From Phallus indusiatus (taxonomy: Eukaryota > Basidiomycota > Agaricomycetes > Phallales > Phallaceae), in the NCBI GenBank assembly GCA_027605045.1, contig JAQFWX010000012.1:322930-386929 (forward strand): a DNA stretch of 64,000 bases, in the 5' to 3' direction. Of this stretch, positions 1-10,963 are shown piece after piece (position 1 is the stretch's first letter; each line of letters starts with the position of its first letter). A program made the position numbers and the translations under genes. The notes beneath the pieces are model-generated. The model did no database searches. It saw only the letters and a list, made by a program, of their open reading frames with translations, and was not told the origin of the DNA.

Positions 1-386
1 ATGAAGGAGGGAAGCTCTCACTATTACTTATCGAAGAGACGCGGTCAATGTTTTTTTGCGCCACGAGATCGGATGTGCAGGCCGCCCGATACCCAACTAC
101 CAACAGAAGAATAACGCGCTCAGCAGGGGAAGGAAAAGAAACAATGTGATTATCCGGAGAAAAAAAAAGAATCAAAATAAATAAATTATATTTTTCTTTT
201 TCTTTCTTTTTCTCAAAGATATGGCCTATCTTCACGTCTCATGCGGTCTCATCAGCAGCCTACTTGTTTTGCTGGTTCGCCTAATTTTACGTATAGCGAC
301 TAAATGTACAAATAGTGGCCTTCTCCGCGACATTGGGATTACCCAGGTCGACTACCCATCCCCTGTGTGTGCGCTGTATTCCAACC
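1..386. other. intergenic / upstream region of prenyltransferase
   Basis: No coding region is supported here. There is a pyrimidine-rich run around 190-215, the kind often seen just upstream of fungal start codons. Short frames in this stretch have no recognisable protein content. Confidence 0.5.
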
Positions 387-2144
387 ATGCCTGTCCCTCA
401 ACTCTGTAGCTCTGATATCCATGCAGACGAAAGCATTGTTTCAGACAATGTCTACCCCACTCCGTCTCCATCCCCACCTCCAACATCAACCCCTTCCAAC
501 GCCATGGACGTTGACGTACAAGATCCTTTCAATTATCTTTCCACGGTGCGTACATCTTTTTTTCGCTCGTGGACAACATTCATAAGTGATTTTTTCTCAG
601 TTCTTCATTCATGAATCCTACGACGCAGAATTCTGGTGGAGAACAACTGGAAAGATCTTCTCCCAAATGATGAAACGGGCTTTCTACTCCTTAGAACAAC
701 AATACAAGTACCTTATGTTCTACTATTTCACAATTGTTCCCGAACTAGGCTCAGCTCCTTCCCCTGCTCATCCGAAATTCCCCGTAAAATCTCCATACAA
801 GCACATTTCGAAGACCAGGTCGAGAAGGAAGGGTGGTGATATGGCCATAACCACTGATGTGGAGACTGCGAAGCCCGTCTATCGATCGTATATGACAGAC
901 GACCACACTCCCATTGAGTTGTCCTGGCAGTTCGGCGCGGACGGAGGCGTCGTAGCACGCTTCGCTATCGATCCCGTCGTTAGACAGTCTTCCGCAGAAA
1001 GATCTCGTGGTACTATGAGCATATTCGATGACTTATCGTCTTTGGAGACCATTGCTCCGGGTGTTGACTTGGACTGGTGCCGTGTATGTGCGAAGACGTT
1101 GACAACATCCGATGTTGATCACCGAGTTAACACCATCTCGCAATACCCTAGTCAATACTTCGTTGGTAATGGAACTTCGTGTTTTGTATCATGAAACAAT
1201 TTTAAACGTTCATTAGGATTTGACTTTTCTTCCCAAGGGATCGTTCTTAAGGCATACTTCCTACCAGAAACAAAGTCAGCAATAACGGGAATCTCTAAAG
1301 CCACCTTGGTGACGCAATGCATAGAGGAGCTAGCAACAAGGTCTTCCTCCGATTTGTTAACTCCCTGGCTGCGCGTTCGCAAATTTTTCAAAACACTTCC
1401 GCTATCCCTCAGACCTAACATCAACATCGTCGCTGTAGACTGTGTATCCTCGAAGCACAATCGTGTTAAAGTATACTGCAGATCGCCTTCCGCGACATTG
1501 TCAAACTTGCGTCGGTTCATCACCCTTGGCCGCTCACATCAAAGTAACATTCCCCTATCCACTTCTACTTCCACTGCCTTCCCTACTGCCCATTCAGACT
1601 CGGATTCGTCTCCCTTGAGTCGAGGACTGCGGCAAATTACCCTTCTCTGGTACTTGCTCTTTCCGGAAATGGCAAGCAGCGAGTTTGACAATACGGAACC
1701 CACAATGAAAGATCCGTCACATCCCACAACCGGTCTTCTGTTTTATTATGAGCTTCGTGGAGGGCATTCAGAACCCTTTCCAAAAGTCTATATTCCCGTT
1801 CGACATCTTTGCCCGAATGATAAACACGTAGTAAAAGCGTTGACGCAGTTTTACCATCGGACCGGGAATATCAAAGCTGGTATGCGATATGCCCGGGACG
1901 TGCAGGAAATTTTGTAAGTAATCCTCTAGCAAAACCTCCAACGGTTTAATTTTATTCTAAACACTCCCCCCTTTTTTCCAGTTCACATCGGCGATTATCC
2001 CAACGTTCAGGAATTCACACATACATCACAGTTGCTATCAAAGAAAGCAATATCGAAGTAACAAGCTACTTCAATCCCGAATGTTATTCCGCAGATTATC
2101 AGAAAGAACAACGCCACTGCAGCAGTAATCCCGTCGGCTATTAA
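387..2144 (+). CDS. DMATS-family aromatic (indole-type) prenyltransferase
   Basis: Predicted to transfer a prenyl group from a prenyl diphosphate to an aromatic acceptor such as an indole; these are soluble ABBA-fold enzymes of specialised metabolism. Four exons join in frame (387-545, 601-1165, 1217-1913, 1982-2144) to about 527 residues, somewhat longer than usual because of a Ser/Pro-rich N terminus and a Ser/Thr-rich insert. Family marks in order: the WWRTTGKIF region, then TPIELSW, whose Glu corresponds to the residue that activates the indole, then RVKVYCRSP and FITLGRS (diphosphate-binding strands), KVYIPVRHLCPND, and HTYITVAIKES followed by TSYFNPECY near the C terminus. The start ATG at 387 opens exon 1; upstream frames are not convincing. 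The acceptor cannot be told from sequence. Family assignment is confident. No NRPS or PKS gene is next to it in this window. Confidence 0.9.
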
Positions 2145-3960
2145 ATCCATCTACTCTCCTTTTCGATCTCCATCCCATCTCCTGAATTTTTAGAAGCTAC
2201 CCTAAAACCCCATATAATGCCCAAAACCTTAGACCAATTCAACATCATTGACAGCCTTAGATCTAACTCCTTATTTGGCGCGTACGCATGTCGTCGACGT
2301 CTCCTTCGTTTTCACCAAACCCCCTTACTCTATGCTCTTTTTTTACCTAATTCCAAATATTCGTCACTCCCTTAACTTTATTCCTCCCCTTCGCCTTCGC
2401 CTTTTTGCTTTGTTTTCTCATTCCTCGGACACGTGGATCTTGTAGCCATCAGAAAAATTGCACCCCTCCAATGACACTCACTAGGATTTTCATTTCTTCA
2501 ACTCTGACTCTCTCTCTTCTACATTAGCATATCTGTTTTTAGATTTCATCGCATGTAGTATAGATTACCACTTCGATAGCCTAGTAATCGATACTTATCA
2601 CCTAGCGCTTTCAGTCATTTTACTCCTTATCTAGACACCATTAAAATAATGAGAACAGAAGCGTGCGTATACGCATGCACGTATACAGTATATACGTCTC
2701 ACTTCCACACGTACAGCCTTCTTCAAAAAGTCGTGGACTAACGTAAACACTTGATTGACATCGACCACCACGCGCACGCATGCCACCCTTTTGTGCTTGC
2801 GGCTTGAGCTTGTTGACAATGAGTGATCCCACGTGTGCGGGGCATGCCAGTGGCCATTGGGTAAATTTTCGCTTTGGTATATTCGTGAACCTGTAACTCT
2901 CATACTAGAGCTGATACTCGTCGCGAAGAAAATTAATTTGGAGAGGAAGAAAAAAAAAAGAAGTTTGAGGGTTTGTCGGTGTCGGCTGAGTGTCTGTCAT
3001 GGCTATCATCTGGCACGATTCTGGCACGGTTGTCGGTTGATAAGAGAAAACGTTTTTTTACGCATACTGCCTATGCATGTAGATACACACATCAAAGAGA
3101 GACGGTAGTAACCACAAACCTGAGGTCACTAGGCATACCCGTGCGTGTACGTATCATTAAAAAAGAGCGAAGTTTTTTTTTTGAGGGTTGTCATCATTCT
3201 CGTGGAACATCAGGCAAATCACCACAGAAGCTCTCGGGTCATGTACCTTAATATCTAAGCGCGAAACATCCGGTAATACTCTTTCGAACACTGTAGTGCC
3301 CAGATTGCTTGACGGCCAGATTTTCAAGACTGTTTACTTCAAAGGTGGCCACACGAATGCCGATCTAATTGTCATTTCAAATAGATTTCATACGCCAAAG
3401 CTTGACGCGCACACTGTGATGGCACTGAGATGTGTATACATAATACGATAATGCAGCCATCCGATCCCCCGAAGTCCTCCGATTCCGGCCGATACAATAC
3501 AAACGCATTTTGTCGATGACTGTATTGTAGTCAATTACCACTCGTTGCCGCCGAGTAAACGAGATAATTTGATGTCAAATGTTATTACGATTTACAAAGG
3601 CATGAATAACCTCGCATTATATACATACAGCCGACAGAAATGAAGGAACAAAGGGAATTGTTTGGGAATGTACAGACAAGACACAAGATAGTTTCAGGGC
3701 GAGATTTAGTCCACGCTTCGCCACACTCACCCTTAACAATTGCAAAACCTTATTCAAAGAATATAACACTCTCTTCTCGTCCGTTTCATCGTAATTTAAC
3801 CGATCGCGCGAATCCATAGAGCGCAATCGTGGTTTGTTGTCAATCATCATTTCAGAGCCGTATGAACTGAATGTATGAAACGGCCGATCGATTGTTGCAA
3901 GTCCACATGATAACGTGCAAATGAATATTGCACTTTTTGATCCTTTTGTATTGATTTTGT
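2145..3960. other. intergenic region
   Basis: About 1.8 kb between the prenyltransferase stop and the RCL1 stop. It holds several purine or pyrimidine runs (for example around 2948 and 3170) and short frames on both strands that resemble nothing known. The 116-codon minus frame at 3617-3964 overlaps the end of RCL1 and is more likely its 3' untranslated region. Confidence 0.5.
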
Positions 3961-5649
3961 TCATGAAACGTTTCTATTGACATTGATGAATCCTACACCA
4001 TAACACGATAAAAGTAATTCTTGCGTTCCTTCTGGTGATGAGGAAGGGGTTGATGACGATGACTGTTCCGCTGGAACAATTTTGAAAGATGTACCGAAGA
4101 AATCACGGACGTCACGGAGAAATTGTATCCTAACATATACACAGTGAAGAAAAAAAAAGAGAGAAAACAAGTAACGTCAACTCTTTCGATCAAAGGTCAA
4201 TAGCACACGGTTGGTAACTTACGTTCGGGGACTCAATTCTCCCAACCTTACTCGGCCGACGTCTTCACTTCCGAGTACCATGAATAGCAACACGAGGATC
4301 TGATGATGTCTATCCACGCAACCACCTCGTTTGATCTCAGTTAATAAAGCTCGAGCAGCGGCCAGGGCTACGTCTTCGGGTGTACCTCCAGCAACAGAAA
4401 CTGATTCGGAACAATGTAAAGCCGTAGTCGTAGATTCGGCGACGAGGCTAAGTGCGTAGCCTGGCGAACTTGGTATATATGAAAATTAAAAATAAAGAGA
4501 AGGAATGGAAGTAAAAGAGGGAAGCCATAAAGATGATCAGATCAGATCAGGTAATGTGAAGGGAACAATATCTCATTGACTTACTTTCCAGATTCTTCTT
4601 TCTTGTAAACGTCGGAATAAAGGTATATATCCGGTATGTACCGATTGAGTACTGAACGACAGGCATCAATCATACGGTTTGAGAATTGTGGACTAACACG
4701 GACTGCATGCCTGTATATGAAGGGTGAAATGGATAAAGAACGAATTAGCTTTCAGTTCTATTTATTTTTTCTTCCTCCCTGTCTTGTGACAGGTGAAAGA
4801 AGAAGATACCCACGCAATGCCTCGTATTCGTTTTATCCGCCCTGGCTGTACGAAGTTCAGCGTCTTGAGTTGTTTCACTATCGGACAGATAAATTGAGCT
4901 TCTCCTCCGCCAAGAGGTGGCGCGCCGCGCTTCTTTATCTAATGAAGGAAAGACCAAATGACAAGTAGTTAGAAATAGAAAACGAAGCCGAGATACGGGA
5001 TGGCGTACTCGCAATTCTAAACCATCACCGATTCCGAATGGCAGCAAGTGCGGTAAGGTCACCGTTCGAATAAGATCAACCTTTGATCAGGAAAGAGATA
5101 AATACCGACAATGTTACGACAAATAGAGACTAAAATGGTCGAAAGGGGATACGCACGGAGAGGTCGTGTGCGTCTGTAGTAATACCCTTCAAGGTGAGAT
5201 TTAAAGGTTTCTTGGCGAAAGGAGCAAGCATTATTATAGGTTCCAGGAAATATCCGATAGAACGACTGAGCGGACATTCGTGCGTGATTGTTCCTCCAGC
5301 GATAACACCAGGTTTAATGAGAACCGTAGTACCTGTGTTGGGAGAAGACTAAGCAAACGCGGGCGATGAAATGGAGTATTGCAATGCACACCAGTGTATG
5401 ATATTTCCATGATAGTGCCATTCGTGACCTTTTCCAATAACCGAAGTAAGCTAACTTCAAAATCTGCCTCAACAATGTTAAAGGCTTCCCTCACTAAACC
5501 ATTGAGACTTGAATCGCACCTCTGAGACCAGGGTCTTTATCATTTGATCGTATACCGTCAATTCTGACAGCTTTTCCGCTTAAAATTGATAAGACAAGAC
5601 GTGTGCGGAGGTGAAGATGTCCTGTATATCGTAGTGGTGTTTGCGCCAT
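3961..5649 (-). CDS. RCL1: RNA 3'-terminal phosphate cyclase-like protein (18S rRNA processing)
   Basis: RCL1 is a nucleolar protein that acts with the GTPase Bms1 in early pre-18S rRNA processing; it has the cyclase fold but the family is not thought to cyclise RNA. Reading the minus strand from ATG 5649, exons give LRYTGHLHLRTRLVLSILSG, then FEVSLLRLLEKVTNGT, ECPLSRSIGYFLEPI, a segment around 5040 with LPHLLPFGIGDGLELR, then SPGYALSLVAEST, GGTPEDVALAAARALLTEI, RGGCVDRHHQ, VGRVRLGELSPRT and IQFLRDVRDFFGTSFKI. This is the RCL1 order from end to end. A Ser-rich stretch near the C terminus (about 4030-4080) is a lineage-specific insert. At least six short introns are present. The gene looks intact, and the product would be close to the usual 360-400 residues. 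It is a single-copy housekeeping gene and an orientation marker for synteny. Confidence 0.93.
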
Positions 5650-7353
5650 TACAAGAAAAAAAGTTTTGTAGGTGTGGTTACGTAATGTTGCTTACGCTCA
5701 AGTTCGTTTAAATTTAGATACGAGTGACTAATGACGTGAACACAGCATTTGCAAGATCAATCTCTGCGTATACCCAAGTTGCACAGATTCATGTCTCTTA
5801 TACTATTTGCATGAAAGCAATTCCCCGATGTCACCATGCGTCAAACTCAGGAACCAACAAGCACTGACAAGTGTCTGAGTCAGTCAGTCCTTTAACTAAA
5901 CCTCAAATTACTAGGAGACGTCGAGTTCCGAATCTTGCCTGCGTCCGCGTCCGCGTCCGACGGATCCTGCGGTCCACGTATCGGACAAGCACATGTTGAA
6001 ACATGAAGCTAGATTGTATATCCGCCTTATTCAAAACTCCTCGGGCTGTTCAGAATTCAGCGAAGGTCCGACCATGCTATCGCATTGTAATCTTTCTTAG
6101 CAAGGCTCAGCACATCATGCCGTATATGGCTGTATGGTATTTGATCTAGTAAGTAATGCAGAAGTTTCGGGAGCCTTCATGACATTTGATGCTGGGCCCG
6201 CAGATGGACACTGGTCGCCGAACGACGGTCAACTGAACGGAACCACTCGTTGCACAGCCCTGTACATGTGCCAATGACCAATGACCATGGCAGGGACCGG
6301 GACTTTCCAGACAAATTTCCTTCTTTAGCCATGGATCGTCAATACAAAGGAGTCAGATAACTGGGTCTTATGGGTGTTGAGAATGCTTTGTATAGAAGGT
6401 GAAAAAACAGCAAGAAACTGTTATCTGAGAGCTGAAAAGCTTTGTTTTTCGACTAACGTGTACGTGTCCTCCTCCCAGTGCAAACTGCGCAGTGCCGAGA
6501 ATATCGATTAAGAATGCAGATCCACGTAAGTCTTATGTATAGTTGTAAATCTTATTACGATCCGGTATGGAACTATAATTAGAATAATATAATCTCCACC
6601 ACGAGTACATACGCACGATAGCGGCAGAGGGTATGAGCTACTCAACAATGACTCGACAAAGCCCCCTGAGGCATTCATTGTGAACATGCATCCGGCTGAC
6701 ACCCACAACTCCACCTTTTAACGGATAAGTGAACAACGAAACAAACGCAAACGGCCGGAACAAGAACAAAAGAGCAGCTAGGTACGTGTACATTGCTTGG
6801 TCCTCGAAATGACCATGGCCGATAGGAGTTTTACGTCTCTTCCAGCGCAAAATAGGACAATCACTTGAAAAGCCCATGGCCCAGATGCTGTACAATTCAT
6901 GATTCATTTTTTCTTGAATAGAGTCGAATAGAGTCAAAAATAAAGTACACAACTTCTGTAATCCCCCGCGGCTACCTTTTGCTTTCCTGACTCTAGTCAT
7001 GAATTACAAGAAATCAGGAAGTAACCCACATTGAGAGATTAGAGATCAGCAATGCACTCATTTCTAATGCTTTGGGTGTTGGATTAGAAATTTTTCGTAG
7101 TTGCAAGGGTAATCATGTGCCGGTTATGTGTTATGTAAGTACGATTGGTCATGCGGCTCCGAGGCATAACTATGTATATGACTCACTCAATTGATGTTGT
7201 GGCGCTGTAATATGTACCGGAGAAGACCGATTTTTTTTCTTTTTTTTAAAATATTTTTTATCCCCAAGATGACTCAACTTATCATAAAAAGTATATAACC
7301 TCAATTTTTCACTCGTATTCTATATCTTTCATCATTGAACTCAAGCTTTTAAA
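5650..7353. other. intergenic region between RCL1 and small HSP (divergent)
   Basis: About 1.7 kb of noncoding sequence between two divergent starts. It includes a short GTCCGC-type tandem repeat near 5943-5958. The 120-codon minus frame at 6638-7000 has no recognisable content. Confidence 0.5.
7179..7298 (+). promoter_or_regulatory. small-HSP promoter: two TGACTCA boxes and a TATA box
   Basis: TGACTCA occurs at 7179-7185 and again at 7270-7276, and a TATATAA box lies at 7292-7298, about 56 bp before the start codon at 7354. TGACTCA is the binding site of fungal bZIP factors (Gcn4/AP-1 type). I did not find a clean array of GAA/TTC heat-shock elements. The binding role is inferred from sequence only. 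Confidence 0.5.
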
Positions 7354-8095
7354 ATGACAAATCACATGTCATCAGCTGCACTCTCTCCTCAAGCATACTT
7401 TCAATCCGCTGTTACATTACCTAGGGAGCACCTGCTCGCTTTGCAGCACGTCGTCAGCAGTGCTCTGGCTTTTCAAAGTCGTTCTGCCAGCGTCCCCAAA
7501 CACCCACCACCTCCCTATATCACCAATAATACCGAACCACTTTATCGACCCAGGTAGGTTTAAACGAGTAAAGCATTCCAGCGACGATTTGAGCTAACTT
7601 TTTTTTTAGAATGGATATGTTCGAAACTCCGTCTATGTCTTCATCAATTGATTCGCGTCCGACCGTTACTGCCGTCTTTGAGCTGCCTGGTCTACGCAAA
7701 GAAGACGTGCACATTGAAATTGTCGAAGGAAATATGATTATCACTGGAGATAGGAATGGTTTGAAGGCAGGGAACCTTGAATCTGCCGTAGACGATGGTC
7801 GAGACGGAAGCCCGAGGGATGATCAGTCCAAAATGGAGGAGGACGGTGATCTATATCGCAACCAAAACTCGTATTCAGTCCGTGAAATCAAAAGAGGGAA
7901 ATTCAGACGTGTAATTACGCTACACCCGTCTGTTCAGGTAAGAATCCCATTACACAATATTTTTTACTTGTCGTTAACTCTACTTGTTCTTCTGGATAGA
8001 TCTCGGATATTAAAGCATCAATGGCGGACGGTATCTTGACAATAACATTTCCCGGCAAGCCCAAGCCTATGCGGTGTAGCGTTCCTGTTGCCTAA
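7354..8095 (+). CDS. small heat-shock protein (HSP20 / alpha-crystallin domain)
   Basis: An ATP-independent holdase chaperone that keeps unfolding proteins soluble under stress, usually as cytosolic oligomers. Three exons (7354-7553, 7610-7937, 8000-8095) join in frame to 207 residues. The first ~67 residues are a loose N-terminal arm. The alpha-crystallin domain begins near residue 75 with PTVTAVFELPGLRKEDVHIE, continues with GNMIITGDRN, has an acidic insert (about residues 125-150), and resumes with YSVREIKRGKFRRVITLHP, which ends at the exon 2/3 junction. Exon 3 gives DIKASMADGILTITFPG, the conserved closing beta strands. The usual I-X-I/V C-terminal motif is not obvious. The gene is intact. 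Its promoter holds a TATA box and two TGACTCA sites. Whether it is heat-inducible cannot be seen from the sequence. Confidence 0.92.
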
Positions 8096-10446
8096 ATCAT
8101 TGTATCCTATCACTACGCGACCTCAACTTGGCCTCAACTCCATATGTACTAGTTACACACTCCTTAATTACCAACCACGCCTCTTGTTCGAGCACTTATT
8201 TATATATCGTCCACCACCAATCGTGACGTCCTTCGCTTCTCGCCAGTTTATCGTTGGACGCCGCCCAAAAATCTGATTTATTGTGTTCACATTCCTTCCT
8301 TGTTATTAGATAATTGTATCTTCCTATTTTTTATGAGCCAGTTTTAGTAGTTCAACATGTATCTTCTATGCTTTCTTCACATTGATATTTCAGTTTTGGG
8401 TTACAGGTGCTGTGATCACTACCTGTTTAATGATATTATTCACTTAGGACATGTACAATTGTACAATTGATAATTAATATAATCCTCACTTTTGGGTTCA
8501 AGATTGATTGGTTGATGATCTGCGACCAAACCTAGATGAATCATGCGTGAACAAACGTGTTCGTAGCGCTGCCGCCACTCGACTTTGAGGTTCATTCTTA
8601 TCACGCATGGCAATCGCAACGTGTCCCTTGTGAGCTGGCCGTCAATGGTGAGTAGTACTGCTGTCGGCACTTGGAACTCCCGAGCGATAACAAAATGTTT
8701 GGCCAGTTGTGCCAGTTCTGGGCAAGAACCACTGTCATGGCAGCGTGAAATTGAAGTCATAGCCGATTACTATGCTAAACTCGAGATGCGCTGGGGAAAT
8801 CTTTGCTCATCGCCAACTGTCAAATTAAAGGGGAAAAAGAAGAATCATTCGATTCATCATGGGGTTCAGTGCGCAGCGTATAGCCATATTATGTTTGAAA
8901 TCTGAAAACAGATGTCGATCCATTCGCCTGAAATCGCCGTGGCACTGGCTGAAAAACGGGCTAAACTCGGTTCCGAGTTCGTAGAAGATATTTAATCATT
9001 CATTGACTTCTCGAGCTTCCAATTTCAATTCTCTATTTCCACTGGCAGTCGCAACTTTTATGTACAAATGAACGTGATTGGTGGTGAACCGCAATTTTCC
9101 TAGATTGTGAAGTTCTAAGAAATACGAATACATTCCTATTATAGAATTAAAATTAAATTTGCACCCTTTTTTACATAGACTCATCTGTAATAATATTAGA
9201 ACAATAGAAGTCTTGGTCCCCGTGCGAGCTCTATTAGGTGCCTTCATCGCCCCCCCTTTTTTTTTTCTTTGCTTCATGGTCTACCCATATTGGTAATGTA
9301 CATGCCTAGAATAGGGGGGCAGATGTGGCAACGTGTCATCTATCAGTCTGACTCAATATTTGCTTTTCAGTTTTGGCTGTGTGAATATCTTTCACTCACT
9401 TGCCAAGATCAGGCTTGAACGTTTCAGACGCTGGCTCACTGTTCATAATTGGGCGGAGAGTTCCTTTCCAATAATAGAAACTAAAAGCTATAGATTATCA
9501 ATTACCACATGTGCCCCAAGCCACCTGATTTGTAGGACTCGAGACCGAGTCAGATACGAAGGGCGCGAATTCACATCCATCCTCCGACTCACTGACTCAT
9601 GTTATCTATCTTTTTCCCGCCGTTGTCTTGATAATCGTATATCACGGGAACAAAAGATCGAATAGAGCGGGAATTTCGGGAGGCGGCGGGGCAGGACACC
9701 CGGTGATTCCGATAGCTTTGCATGACATAGTTTTTGAAATGCTCAATTAGTCATTTGACAGTCGAGAAAAGCTGACATGGCAGTGAATTTTATTGCTACG
9801 CAGTCTGATTTCTGCTGGTAATTACCTGACCGGTTGGATACCCCATAGTATCAACGTACTGCCACAATCTCGCTCATCACAAGTTCAGGTTTGATGGTGA
9901 GCTTCGCGAATGCTGTAGCTAGTACAAAACGCACTTCTATAATGTTTCTCCTAATCTAATCCATGGTATACGGGGTTTTCTATACTCCTATAAGCCAATG
10001 TTATTATGCGACCCTCCTATGATTACTTGGAGTTTCATGATTACTCACGGTATGCGCTGACTCATAACAACACCCATCTCACCTCACAATATATCGGCTA
10101 TTGAAGTAAAAAAAAAAATTTTTAGCCAAAGCCATACACCGGTATTAGTTCAATTGGACTGTCGGGACCGATCTGAACAATTTTGAAGTCACGACGTACG
10201 AGTGACCGAAAACAAAATGTCGAGTATTTTTACGTAAAAATACAGTCACGCACTTCGTCACGCGTACACAGCGTACAGTGGTAGACGGCAAGTAGACGGT
10301 AGTCCTCTGGTCAACCTCCGACTTGTGTAACATCATTATCCAATTATCTCCTTTGTATTCTTGGTACAGTATCCGTTCACATGAATATGTGTAAGCCTAC
10401 GTAGTCTGACAAATTCATTAGGTAAAAACACAATCACAAGCTTGTG
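8096..10446. other. intergenic region with bZIP-type sites
   Basis: About 2.35 kb without a supported gene. Opposed 106-codon frames at 8440-8760 (minus) and 8585-8905 (plus) overlap and neither shows a family signature. The stretch contains three TGACTCA sites (9349, 9593, 10059) and a perfect palindrome at 10224-10243, all upstream of the cysteine-rich gene. Confidence 0.5.
10224..10243. promoter_or_regulatory. 20-bp perfect palindrome with TTACGTAA core
   Basis: The sequence from 10224 to 10243 reads the same on both strands and centres on TTTTACGTAAAA. TTACGTAA is a known target of Yap/CREB-type bZIP factors. It lies about 200 bp upstream of the cysteine-rich gene start, downstream of three TGACTCA boxes. 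Regulation is inference. Confidence 0.45.
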
Positions 10447-10963
10447 ATGACTGACCAATCCATCCTTGCATCTTGTGCGACCCTTTGTGGTAAGCGTATT
10501 TAGTGGACTAGCCTCTCAATGCTTCGTTCTGATAATTGCATGACTGTTTATTAGGTTTAACGTGCTTTTCGGCACTGGAGCCTTGGTGCAATACCAGTAC
10601 GTTTTGCTGATGGGATTGGATACGCTGCTTGGAAATTAACGATGCATCTTCGCAAATTTGAAAATAGGACGCTATGGATGTGATTGCTGTGGTTGTGGCG
10701 GTCAACGCGGATTCTGCAACTCATGCTTTGATAGAGGGTTCAACGAAGACTCTTGGGATAATCCCGAGTCTGACCAACAGCCATCCAAAGCCACTGCGCC
10801 CGCGCCTGATTCAGCCAATCACAACGCCGATTCCGACAATGCTGCGCCCAGTCCAGATGGACAGCCCCAGACCGATGCTAATACTGAGAAGGTAATACAA
10901 AGTCAACAACCGGAAGCGATGCCAGAAATGAAACCTTCGAATGATAGTGCACAAATGGAGTGA
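10447..10963 (+). CDS. small cysteine-rich basidiomycete protein
   Basis: I recognise no defined function. Three exons are proposed: ATG at 10447 running to a GTAAGC donor near 10490, a middle exon of about 45 bp from about 10555 to a GTACGT donor near 10598, and a last exon from about 10669 to the stop at 10963. The joined frame starts MTDQSILASCATLCG, continues with ALEPWCNTRRYGCDCCGC, then FCNSCFDRGFNEDSWD, and ends in a Pro/Gln/Asp-rich disordered tail. The Cys-rich core followed by a FNEDSWD-like acidic block resembles a short protein family I associate with Agaricomycetes; that is recollection, not a search. The first ~20 residues are mildly hydrophobic, so membrane association or secretion is possible but not clear. 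No in-frame ATG exists in the last exon before the Cys core, which supports the upstream exons. Confidence 0.6.

Noticed and set aside
3617..3964. 116-codon minus frame overlapping the RCL1 stop
   Set aside because: Low-complexity content with no family signature, and it starts inside the RCL1 terminal codons; better read as 3' untranslated sequence.
8440..8905. Opposed 106-codon frames on both strands
   Set aside because: They overlap antisense, neither has a recognisable motif or joinable exon, and the length is expected by chance in this base composition.
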